Source of the DNA: Coriobacteriia bacterium
GTDB taxonomy: Bacteria; Actinomycetota; Coriobacteriia; Anaerosomatales; JAENZW01
NCBI GenBank assembly: GCA_029858605.1
Contig: JAOUET010000008.1
Location: 1-22,405, forward strand
Direction of reading: 5' to 3'
DNA: 22,405 bases
This document shows, in pieces, positions 13,640 through 20,435 of this stretch. Position 1 is the first letter of the stretch, and each line of letters begins with the position of its first letter. The translations under genes were made by a program, and so were the position numbers. The notes beneath the pieces were generated by a model, which was not told the origin of the DNA, ran no database searches, and was given only the letters and a program-made list of their open reading frames with translations.

Positions 13640-13862
13640 CCTTCTGGCACAGCGGATAGAGGAGACGCTTCGGCCGGTGATCGGCACCGTGCTTGCGGCC
13701 GTGTCGGTTGACGTGGAGGCGAAGCGTCTCGGGAAGACCGTCGATACGATTGACCGGACGGATCTTCCGCTGATGGCCGAGAACCTTGTGGACGCGCTGC
13801 GGTTGGTCGTAGGACAGGAGCTCGCCGTGGCCGCCGCGGGCAAGGTTCGAGACCTCTCCTGA
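13632..13862 (+). CDS. Small hypothetical protein (76 aa)
   Basis: Unrecognised. MANLLAQRIEETLRPVIGTV begins a soluble, helical, Ala/Val/Leu-rich protein with no Cys, no signal peptide and no membrane span. The middle (VDVEAKRLGKTVDTIDRTDLPLMAENL) is polar and the end (ALRLVVGQELAVAAAGKVRDL) amphipathic. The start overlaps the previous gene's end by 8 bp and has GGAAGAGAG directly upstream, so translational coupling is likely. The selenoprotein-like thioredoxin gene follows after 10 bp. Coding is supported by this tight packing more than by homology. Confidence 0.65.
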   Translation: MANLLAQRIEETLRPVIGTVLAAVSVDVEAKRLGKTVDTIDRTDLPLMAENLVDALRLVVGQELAVAAAGKVRDLS

Positions 13863-13872
13863 GAGGCCGAAG

Positions 13873-14274
13873 ATGCGCAAGTTGCAGCAGATACTCGTTC
13901 TCGTCCTGTGCGTGATCGCTTTCGGGCTGAGTGGCTGCGCGTCGCCGGAGAGCAGCGCGATGGATGTGACGTGGCCGACTCTGGAATCGGGCAAACCGTC
14001 CTTCTACTACTTCGGAGCGCCGAGTTGACCGGCCTGTCGCGAGATGCTCCCTGTGGTCGACAGGGTCACGCCTTCCTACAGCGGCAGCATCGAGATGCTC
14101 ATCTATCGCGATGTCAACTCGGATGAAGGCGCGAGTCGCTTCGCAAGCGAGCAGAAGGTCAGAGCTATCCCCACGATGGTGTTCGTGGATTCGCAGGGGA
14201 ACGAGGTCGCGCGGATCATAGGGTCGACCTCCGAAGAGAACCTCAAGGCGGAACTCGACAAGATCGAGCGGTAG
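13873..14274 (+). CDS. Probable selenoprotein: thioredoxin-like lipoprotein with Sec-Pro-Ala-Cys active site (in-frame TGA at 14026-14028)
   Basis: Read through the TGA, this is an intact 133-aa thioredoxin-fold protein. A lipoprotein signal ends in LSGC, with the lipidated Cys at residue 22. Strand FYYFGAP leads to S-U52-P-A-C55-REMLPVV, where the TGA falls exactly on the first Cys of the CxxC redox motif. The fold then continues with IEMLIYRDVN and RAIPTMVFVDSQGNEVARIIG, including the cis-Pro P100 typical of thioredoxins. UGA is followed by C, and a hairpin with a GGUCG loop starts 20 nt downstream. Without readthrough, the first piece would be a 51-aa lipopeptide, and the second (ATG at 14044) would have no RBS and no active site. 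The likely role is an extracytoplasmic thiol-disulfide oxidoreductase of ResA/CcmG type, perhaps serving the cytochrome encoded next. Alternatives are a nonsense mutation or a base error. Confidence 0.8.
14049..14065 (+). promoter_or_regulatory. Putative bacterial SECIS element
   Basis: CCCTGT / ACAGGG form a perfect 6-bp stem closed by the loop GGTCG, inside the coding region just after the in-frame TGA. The loop starts 26 nt after the UGA and opens with GG, and its GGUC core is the same as the apical loop of the E. coli fdhF SECIS that SelB binds. UG/CA pairs below a small internal loop can extend the stem. A competing 7-bp stem (CCTGTCG / CGACAGG) uses part of the same sequence. Confidence 0.65.
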
Positions 14275-14293
14275 TCTTCGGCAAGTCGTGATA

Positions 14294-14323
14294 TTGCCAG
14301 GGTCGAGCGCGTCGGCGCAGAAT
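14294..14323 (+). promoter_or_regulatory. Candidate promoter before the octaheme cytochrome
   Basis: TTGCCA (5/6 to -35) at 14294-14299 and CAGAAT (4/6 to -10) at 14318-14323 with an 18-bp spacer, about 45 bp before the cytochrome start. The cytochrome could also be read from the upstream operon, so this is tentative. Confidence 0.35.
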
Positions 14324-14367
14324 GATGTGGTGGAGGGACGCTCGGCGCGCGTTCGGGTGGAGGTGCG

Positions 14368-15582
14368 ATGTCGGGACGCACGCTGTGCGGCGCACTTGTC
14401 ATCCTGGGGGTCATTTTCCTCGCTGGGGCGGTCTTCGTATCGCCCGTCTTCGCGTACGTTGAGCCCAACACTCTGACCGGCACCGGTTGCAGCTACTGCC
14501 ACCCGTGGGTGTGGGTCGATCCCCCCGGTATGATGGTCATTCAGCGCCGTCCGACCGCCGGCGGCGACTGCATGAGTTGCCACGCCGACTACGTTCGGGA
14601 TGAATGGGTCGGTCCGCACGGGAACTACTCGGCGACGTCAGCCAAGTGCAGCGTGTGCCACACCGTTCACGATGCGCCCGAAGAGGGCATCCTGTTGCTG
14701 CCGCGCTCCACGATATCGGGGACGTGTATGACCTGCCACGACGGGACGGGCGGCAATGGCGTCTACGGTACCGTTCTCGCTCAGACAGGAGTCCCGCCCG
14801 GAGGGGGCCATCGGTGCGAGGAGACCACCCTCGTGCCCGGCGGAGACGCAGACACGGGTGGTGTTTCGATCGGCAACTTCGGAGGGCAGGACGGGACGCT
14901 GACGTGTTCCGACTGTCACTCGCCCCACGGTGCCGACATGGTCGAGCCGTTCAAGGGCGATCGCCGACGCGTGCGAGGGGAGAATCCGGCTCCGGTGACG
15001 TCGAGACTCCTGCGCCGCCGTCCGGGCGATGTCGCCACGCCGGTCGGCCGCTACGGGTCCGACTGGTGTCTCGCGTGCCACGCGGGACGTTCTTCGGAGG
15101 GCGTCGTGCACAATCACCCGGTCGAGCAGAAGACTGGCTCGAACCCCGACCCGTACCACTACGGCAACGTTCCGATCCTGGACAGCGACACAATGACTGG
15201 TTCGACCGTGCTCGCCGCCATGGGCGGCGTGCCGTACCCGGGCGGCGGGCACTGGGTGCCGGAGCCGAACAACGCCGGGAACCGCGGCTACCTGATGCCG
15301 TACCCACGCACGGCCGAACAGTCAGGGCACAGCCCGATCTGTCAGCAGTGCCACGAGGACACCCGCGCCGTGGGCATGCTGTCGGCCGATGGGACGCAAG
15401 GCGACGCGGCGACGGCGACGATCACCGCGGCAGACGGCGTGATGTGGAGCGCGGGATGGGTCCCCGCCCCCGACAACCCCATGTTCCAGAACTTCCCACA
15501 CGAGACCGAGAACCGATGGATGCTCGTGGAGGAAGACGATGACCTCTGCATGAACTGTCACCCGCCCGCAGCTCTGCCCTAG
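14368..15582 (+). CDS. Octaheme c-type cytochrome
   Basis: 404-aa exported cytochrome. A signal peptide (about 1-29, ending SPVFA) is followed by eight CxxCH motifs whose first Cys are at residues 41, 68, 94, 120, 180, 234, 325 and 394. Short-spaced motifs with CHTVHDAP and CHSPHGAD resemble the 'doubled CXXCH' type, in which a nearby His acts as distal ligand. The stretch YPRTAEQSGHSPICQQCHED and the ending FPHETENRWML...DLCMNCH recur almost exactly in the minus-strand cytochrome at 19114-20199, so the two are paralogues; this copy has one extra N-terminal heme (CSYCH). ATG at 14368 follows GGAGG at a good distance. It lies 93 bp downstream of the selenoprotein-like thioredoxin. The TAG stop shares the palindrome CTAG with the stop of convergent ligD. 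An electron-transfer function is expected; redox partners are unknown. Confidence 0.93.
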   Translation: MSGRTLCGALVILGVIFLAGAVFVSPVFAYVEPNTLTGTGCSYCHPWVWVDPPGMMVIQRRPTAGGDCMSCHADYVRDEWVGPHGNYSATSAKCSVCHTVHDAPEEGILLLPRSTISGTCMTCHDGTGGNGVYGTVLAQTGVPPGGGHRCEETTLVPGGDADTGGVSIGNFGGQDGTLTCSDCHSPHGADMVEPFKGDRRRVRGENPAPVTSRLLRRRPGDVATPVGRYGSDWCLACHAGRSSEGVVHNHPVEQKTGSNPDPYHYGNVPILDSDTMTGSTVLAAMGGVPYPGGGHWVPEPNNAGNRGYLMPYPRTAEQSGHSPICQQCHEDTRAVGMLSADGTQGDAATATITAADGVMWSAGWVPAPDNPMFQNFPHETENRWMLVEEDDDLCMNCHPPAALP

Positions 15583-18164
15583 CGCGCTTCTCCCAGTCGA
15601 ACGCGACCGTCTTCGAAACCCATCCACGGGTCGAGTCCCATTCGTGCGACACGCTGCACTGCCGAGATAGTGTCGAAGACGAGAGGTTCCTCGGCGGCTT
15701 CCAGCTCCTCCCACGTCACAGGGACCGCAACCGGTGCCCCGGGACGTGCGCGCGTCGAGAAGGGACACACGGCGGTTGCACCGTGTGAGTTGCGCAGGTA
15801 GTCGACGAACACGTGGCCTCCCCTCGCCGTTTTCGCCATCTTCGCGGTGAAGTTCCGAGGGTCGTGCTCGGCGACGTGGTCGACCAACGCGTGCGCGATG
15901 CCCCGCACCTTGTCGAACGTATGCTCGCGCTCGATGGGGGCTACCAGATGCAGCCCCTTCCCGCCCGTGGTCTTCGCGAACGCCGTCAGACCGATCGCGG
16001 ACAGGGCCTCTCGCACCAGCTGCGCGGATTCCACGATCCGCCGCCAGGTCACGTCAGGTCCCGGATCGAGGTCGAGCACGATCTGGTCGGGCTTTTCGGG
16101 ATCGTCAACGCGACTCTGCCAAGCATGTATCTCCAGAGTGCCGAGCTGGACGAGCGCCACTATGCCCGGCACGTCGTCCACGTAGAGGTACGTGGCAACG
16201 CCGTTCTTCTCGGCGATCTCGACGGTGTGTATTGCCGAAGGGAAACCGCGCGGTTCAGGATGCTTCTGGTAGAAGCAGTCGCCTTCGCGACCGTGCGGGC
16301 ATCGGACCAGCGTGAGCGGGCGCCCGGAGATGTGCGGGAGCATGTGTGGGGCGATCGACTCGTAGTAGCGAGCGAGATCGAGCTTGCTTGTGGCGCCCGA
16401 CAGGTCTGTTGCGGGATAGAGCACCTTGTCCGGGTTCGTGATGGACGTTCCCGCGACCACGACCGCGCCTGGTTCGCCGACGGCTGCTGCGGCCGACTCT
16501 TCGCGCATGACGTCGGCTGCGGGCTTGTCGATCCTTTGGCCGTGGAATGATGGATGCCGCAAGAGCCCGTCGCGCGTCCACTCCTGGAAAGTGACCTCCA
16601 CGACGAGTTCGGGTCTCACCCAGTGTGCGACGCGGCCGGTCAGTTCGGGAGACCCGTCGAACGGCGACCCATCGATCTCGAGCGCATCCAGCTTCGCGCG
16701 CAGATCCTCGAGGTTGCGTTCCGTGAAGCCCGTTCCCACCCTGCCCGCGTAGCGCAGTCCGCCTTCCAGGTCGTGATAGCCGAGGAGCAGCGCGCCGAAG
16801 CCACCTCGGCCACCCTCGCCTTCGGTGAAGCCTCCGACGACGAACTCCTGGCGCCTCAGGCACTTCACCTTCTGCCACTCGCGGGTGCGTCCTGCGCGGT
16901 ATGGCCGGTCGCCCCTCTTCGAAACGGAGCCCTCCAGGGCGAGCGTGCAAGCTTCGCGGTGGAACTCCTCCCCTCGGCCGGTGATGTGGTCGGCGTAGCG
17001 CAACGGGGAGTCATGCGGCAGCGTCGCCAGAAGCGCATTGGCCAGCTCCTTGCGCTTCAGCAGCGGGAACTCGCGCAAGTCTCGGCCGTTCAGATAGAGG
17101 AGGTCGAAGGCCATGTATGTGGCGTGCGAGGTGCGTCTCTTGGCCACAGCCTCCTGGAGGGCGCCGAAGTCGGGGACTCCGTGCGCGCCGAATACCACAA
17201 CCTCACCGTCGAGAAGCACGGAGCCGACAGAGAAGCTTTCGGCGGCCTCGGCTATCTCGGGGAAGCGCTCGGTCCAATCCTGCGCGGAGCGAGTGAGCAA
17301 CCTAGCGCGACCGTCCTGCGTCGCTATTCGAAGCCTGTAGCCGTCGTACTTGATTTCGTGTATCCACTCTGGACCTTCCGGGGGGCGGTCCACCAACGTC
17401 GCAAGCTGCATAGGTTCGCCGACGGGCATCGGGGCGAGAGTCGCGCCGTCGAGGGCAACGCTGTCGCGTGTCGCGCTGCCGAGGGCCACGCCGCCGGGTC
17501 TCGAGTCGGGAGCAATGATCTCAGCCGAAAAAGGGCCGGCATCGCCGCCCCCTGCGGTGGGGGGCGCCCCACCGGCGGATATCTGCTCGAGATCTCGGCC
17601 GGAGGCGGCGCTGTCCGGACGAGCGGCGAGCACGTCGTAGTCGTCCAGGTCTCTCGCGTGCTCGTCGCGGTCCTTGATCAGAAGCCAGTTCTGGCCGGAC
17701 TCGCCCTCGCGGGGCTTCAAGCGCACGAGTGCCCATCGTCCGACGAGCTTCTCGCCGGAAAGGTCGAACTTGAGATGACCCTTGTCGAGACCTTCGACGG
17801 GGTCGAAGACCGGTTGCCACGTGCCTCTGTCCCAGACCATGACGGTGCCGGCGCCGTACTCGCCCTCCGGGATGACGCCCTCGAAAGAACCGTACTCGAC
17901 GGGGTGATCCTCCACGCGTACGGCGAGACGTCTCTGCGAAGGGTCCAGAGAGGGTCCTTTCGGCACGGCCCACGACAAGAGCACTCCGCCGAGTTCGAGC
18001 CGCAGGTCGTAGTGAAGTCGACGCGCGGCGTGCTTTTGGATCACGTAGAGGCGCGGCGTTGTCTCGGGGCCCGCGTCACTCCTGACTTCAGGGGCTTCCT
18101 CGCCCTCAGGCTCGGGGGTCTTGCCGAAGTGCCGCTTGTCCCGGTAGCGGTCCAGATCGCCCAT
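15579..18164 (-). CDS. ligD: Multifunctional ATP-dependent DNA ligase LigD (PE-Lig-Pol order)
   Basis: 861-aa NHEJ enzyme that trims, fills and seals double-strand breaks together with Ku. The N-terminal 3'-phosphoesterase domain carries QKHAARRLHYDLRLE, with H45, H51, D53 and R55 matching the known active-site set. A Gly/Ala-rich linker (about 195-245) leads into the ligase domain: the adenylated lysine is K272 in EIKYDGYR, motif III is LLDGEVVVF (317-325), and EGSVSKR is motif IV. The C-terminal primase/polymerase domain (about 565-861) has the catalytic pair D698/D700 in LDLDPG plus FAKTTGGKGLHL. The domain order is that of Pseudomonas LigD, not of the mycobacterial enzyme (Pol first). The start lies 4 bp after the ku stop, so the two form an operon. 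Its stop overlaps that of the octaheme cytochrome. Confidence 0.96.
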   Translation of the reverse strand: MGDLDRYRDKRHFGKTPEPEGEEAPEVRSDAGPETTPRLYVIQKHAARRLHYDLRLELGGVLLSWAVPKGPSLDPSQRRLAVRVEDHPVEYGSFEGVIPEGEYGAGTVMVWDRGTWQPVFDPVEGLDKGHLKFDLSGEKLVGRWALVRLKPREGESGQNWLLIKDRDEHARDLDDYDVLAARPDSAASGRDLEQISAGGAPPTAGGGDAGPFSAEIIAPDSRPGGVALGSATRDSVALDGATLAPMPVGEPMQLATLVDRPPEGPEWIHEIKYDGYRLRIATQDGRARLLTRSAQDWTERFPEIAEAAESFSVGSVLLDGEVVVFGAHGVPDFGALQEAVAKRRTSHATYMAFDLLYLNGRDLREFPLLKRKELANALLATLPHDSPLRYADHITGRGEEFHREACTLALEGSVSKRGDRPYRAGRTREWQKVKCLRRQEFVVGGFTEGEGGRGGFGALLLGYHDLEGGLRYAGRVGTGFTERNLEDLRAKLDALEIDGSPFDGSPELTGRVAHWVRPELVVEVTFQEWTRDGLLRHPSFHGQRIDKPAADVMREESAAAAVGEPGAVVVAGTSITNPDKVLYPATDLSGATSKLDLARYYESIAPHMLPHISGRPLTLVRCPHGREGDCFYQKHPEPRGFPSAIHTVEIAEKNGVATYLYVDDVPGIVALVQLGTLEIHAWQSRVDDPEKPDQIVLDLDPGPDVTWRRIVESAQLVREALSAIGLTAFAKTTGGKGLHLVAPIEREHTFDKVRGIAHALVDHVAEHDPRNFTAKMAKTARGGHVFVDYLRNSHGATAVCPFSTRARPGAPVAVPVTWEELEAAEEPLVFDTISAVQRVARMGLDPWMGFEDGRVRLGEAR

Positions 18165-18168
18165 CGTC

Positions 18169-18972
18169 TCAGGCCTGTTTCCCGGAGGCTTCTTCCAGCG
18201 AGCGCTTCAGCAGCTCCATGATGTCGACGACCTCTCCCTCGGCTTCTTCGGCAGGTGGGGCCGGCACGGCCACTTCGCCGCCGCCGGCTTTGTTCTCGAT
18301 CAGCGCGAGCAGGTCGTCACGGTAGGTGTCGCGATACTCTTCGGCGGCGAACGGCTTCTCGATGGAGGCGAGCAGCTGCTTCGCCATGGCGAGTTCTGCA
18401 TCGGTCACACCAGCTGCACCGAGGTCTGCCGAGGGCAGATCGAGATCCTGGGTTCCACGCAGTTCGTAGGGGAACCGGATGATCTCGAGAACGAGGGCAT
18501 CCTCATCGGGCACGAGTGCAGCGAGGTGCTCGCGCGTCCGGATGACGATGCGGCACACTGCCACGCGGCCCGCCTCGCGGAGCGCCTCGCGCAGGAGCGC
18601 GTATGCCTTTCGGCCCGCCTTGGTCGGCTCGAGATAGTAGGGCTTGTCGAAGTACTTGGAGTCGATGTCTTCGGCACAGACTGCGGCAAGGACGTCGATC
18701 GTCTGCGTGGCCTCCACGTTTGCGGCGCGGAAGTCGTCCTCGGTCAGCACGATCCAGTGCCCCTCTTCGATCTCGTAGCCCTTCACGATGTGTTCCCACG
18801 GCACGTCCTTGCCGGTCTTCGAGTTGACGCGCCTATTGCGCACCGGCGCCAGGTCGCGCTCGTCGAGAAGGCGGAAGGAGAGACGCGCCTCCGCATCTTC
18901 GGCGGAGAAGAGCGAGACGGGAATCGTCACGAGGCCGAAGCTGATGGATCCCTTCCAAATGGCGTTGGGCAT
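18169..18972 (-). CDS. ku: Ku DNA end-binding protein
   Basis: 267-aa bacterial Ku, which forms a homodimeric ring on DNA ends and recruits LigD for non-homologous end joining. It opens with the family signature MPNAIWKGSISFGLVTIPVSLFSA, followed by FRLLDERDLAPVRNRRVN and the conserved GYEIEEGHWIVLTEDDF. The bridge and core continue through IDSKYFDKPYYLEP and the C-terminal VTDAELAMAKQLLASIEKPF. A short acidic/Ala/Pro linker ends in a helical tail (EVVDIMELLKRSLEEASGKQA) of the type that contacts LigD. Length is typical. ATG at 18972 has GGAGG 5 nt upstream. It leads the ku-ligD operon; no clear promoter is visible in the 141 bp before it. Confidence 0.97.
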   Translation of the reverse strand: MPNAIWKGSISFGLVTIPVSLFSAEDAEARLSFRLLDERDLAPVRNRRVNSKTGKDVPWEHIVKGYEIEEGHWIVLTEDDFRAANVEATQTIDVLAAVCAEDIDSKYFDKPYYLEPTKAGRKAYALLREALREAGRVAVCRIVIRTREHLAALVPDEDALVLEIIRFPYELRGTQDLDLPSADLGAAGVTDAELAMAKQLLASIEKPFAAEEYRDTYRDDLLALIENKAGGGEVAVPAPPAEEAEGEVVDIMELLKRSLEEASGKQA

Positions 18973-19113
18973 GGCAGCCTCCAGCGGTCGCCTACGGAAG
19001 GATTGTTCCCGCGGACGCGCAAGGACGTGCGGAGACGTGCGAGCGCGTATGGCGCGGGAGTAGCGGGGAATGTGGCGCGCGGTGCTGGAGACCCGGGCGC
19101 CACAGCCGTTTGC

Positions 19114-20199
19114 CTAGGGCAGGTCCATCGGCGCGTGACAGTTGGTGCAGAGATTGTCATCGGTCTCGATGAGCATGTACGTGTTCTCGGTTTCGTGCGG
19201 GAAGCACTGGAACCGCGGGTTGTCGGCGGGGTTGTTTCCGTCTCCGAAACCCGTTACCTGCGCGGGTTCGACTGCACCGGGTTCGCCGACGACGCGCGTG
19301 TCCTCGTGGCACTGTTGACAGATCGGGCTGTGATTCGACTGTTCGGCGGTTCGCGGATACGGCATGACGTAGCCGCGGTTGTGCCACTCCATGGTTGGGG
19401 GAAAGCCGAGAAGGCCCATCGTGCCGTACGTCGTCGTAAGAGCGGTGTCGCTCTCAACGATGGCGACGTAGTCATAGTAGAAGGGGTTCGGGTTGGTGTC
19501 GGAGCAGTCGACCGGGTGGTTCATGACCGTCGGCAGACCCGAGCGTCGTCCCCTGTGGCAGGCAAGGCACCAGTCCGATCCATACACCGGCGTGGTAGTG
19601 GTGGAGCCGGTGGGCACCTGCTTGAGGAGGTGAGACGTGGACCAGTAGGGCAGCCATCCCGTGATGTCGTTCACGTGGAAGCGGACTCTCTCTCCGCTGA
19701 AGGTAGCGACGATGCTTGCCCCGTGTACGCTGTGGCAATCGTTGCAGCTCATGAAGTCGTTCTCTCCGGTGAAGACCTGCGATCGAGCACCGCCGGTGCC
19801 AGCATCTCCACCCGGGATGACGTTGGTCGCATCGATGCTGTGGGACGCTCCCACGGAAACCCCGCGGGCCGCGAGGGTGCCGTACACCCCGTAGCCCCCG
19901 CTGCCGTCGTGGCACACCATGCAGTTGTCGCGGATCGTCGCCTTGCGCAGCAGCAAGACGCCCTCGACAGGTGCGTAGTGCACGGTGTGGCAGATTGCGC
20001 ACTTCTGCGAGGTGAGGGTGTAGCCCATATGTGGACCCTCGCGCGTGACGAACGGGAAGTCTTCGGAGTGGCACGCGCGACAGTCGAGGAGCTCGCCTTC
20101 CCATGTGGCGTCACCCTCGGCCCAACCGAATGCGGCTGCGGGCAAAAGCACGAGCGAGACTATCGCGAGCAATGCTGACAGAACCAAGCGTCTCGGCAC
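19114..20199 (-). CDS. Heptaheme c-type cytochrome, paralogue of the octaheme one
   Basis: 361-aa exported cytochrome with a signal peptide (about 1-26, MPRRLVLSALLAIVSLVLLP onward) and seven CxxCH motifs, first Cys at 40, 67, 93, 152, 211, 294 and 351. Blocks shared with the octaheme protein at 14368 include CHTVHxAPxEGxLLL, YGSDWCLACH, YPRTAEQSxHSPICQQCHED and the terminal FPHETEN. The N-terminal CSYCH of the other copy is missing, so this is the shorter form. An extra unpaired Cys (C232) is present. The start is GTG at 20199, with GGAGGAG 6 nt upstream (measured from GGAGG); no ATG suits. It reads away from the propeller gene, and the 236-bp region between them holds palindromic elements. 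Extracytoplasmic electron transfer is expected; the donor and acceptor are not inferable. Confidence 0.93.
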   Translation of the reverse strand: MPRRLVLSALLAIVSLVLLPAAAFGWAEGDATWEGELLDCRACHSEDFPFVTREGPHMGYTLTSQKCAICHTVHYAPVEGVLLLRKATIRDNCMVCHDGSGGYGVYGTLAARGVSVGASHSIDATNVIPGGDAGTGGARSQVFTGENDFMSCNDCHSVHGASIVATFSGERVRFHVNDITGWLPYWSTSHLLKQVPTGSTTTTPVYGSDWCLACHRGRRSGLPTVMNHPVDCSDTNPNPFYYDYVAIVESDTALTTTYGTMGLLGFPPTMEWHNRGYVMPYPRTAEQSNHSPICQQCHEDTRVVGEPGAVEPAQVTGFGDGNNPADNPRFQCFPHETENTYMLIETDDNLCTNCHAPMDLP

Positions 20200-20280
20200 G
20201 CCGCTCCTCCATCGGTAGAGTGCCCGACGAAACGCAGACTATCATACGGCTGCTCTAACACCATACGCCAGAATCTGCCT

Positions 20281-20331
20281 CACACGCGCGAGGCGCGTGC
20301 CATCGGCTCGCCGCACGGCTCCGCGCGTGTG
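20281..20331. repeat. Nested inverted repeat in the divergent intergenic region
   Basis: CACACGCGCG (20281-20290) and CGCGCGTGTG (20322-20331) are a perfect 10-bp inverted repeat. Inside it CGTGC (20296-20300) and GCACG (20313-20317) form a second stem. It lies between the divergent cytochrome and propeller genes and could be an RNA leader structure, a cruciform or a binding region. No T tract follows on either strand. Confidence 0.6.
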
Positions 20332-20354
20332 GCGTGCAGAAGGCGTGGGACCCC

Positions 20355-20370
20355 TGTGACGGAGGTCACC
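20355..20370. promoter_or_regulatory. CRP/GlxR-like palindrome upstream of the propeller gene
   Basis: TGTGA-CGGAGG-TCACC matches the CRP-family pattern TGTGA-N6-TCACA at 9 of the 10 defined positions; the core GTGAC-GGAG-GTCAC is a perfect inverted repeat. It lies 65 bp before the propeller ATG and 155 bp before the divergent cytochrome start. A CRP/FNR-family regulator could control one or both; no regulator gene is in view. Confidence 0.4.
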
Positions 20371-20435
20371 GGCGCCTTCGCGTGAGGTGCCGAATACGAG
20401 TATGGAAGCATTTCGGCACCACGGGGTGTGGGCAT

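Noticed and set aside
14026..14028. The TGA as a nonsense mutation or base-call error in a normal CxxC protein
   Set aside because: Not excluded, but the stop falls on the one codon expected for Sec, the rest of the frame is intact, and a SECIS-like hairpin follows at a suitable distance.
14044..14274. Separate short gene starting at the ATG after the TGA
   Set aside because: No ribosome binding site precedes it, and it would lack the thioredoxin active site and first strand; it is better read as the second half of the selenoprotein.
16554..18221. A 555-codon plus-strand open frame opposite ligD
   Set aside because: It is antisense to the clear PE-Lig-Pol protein and has no recognisable motif or RBS.
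18526..20178. A 550-codon plus-strand open frame opposite ku and the heptaheme cytochrome
   Set aside because: It spans two well-supported minus-strand genes and the gap between them; its composition is typical of a shadow frame.
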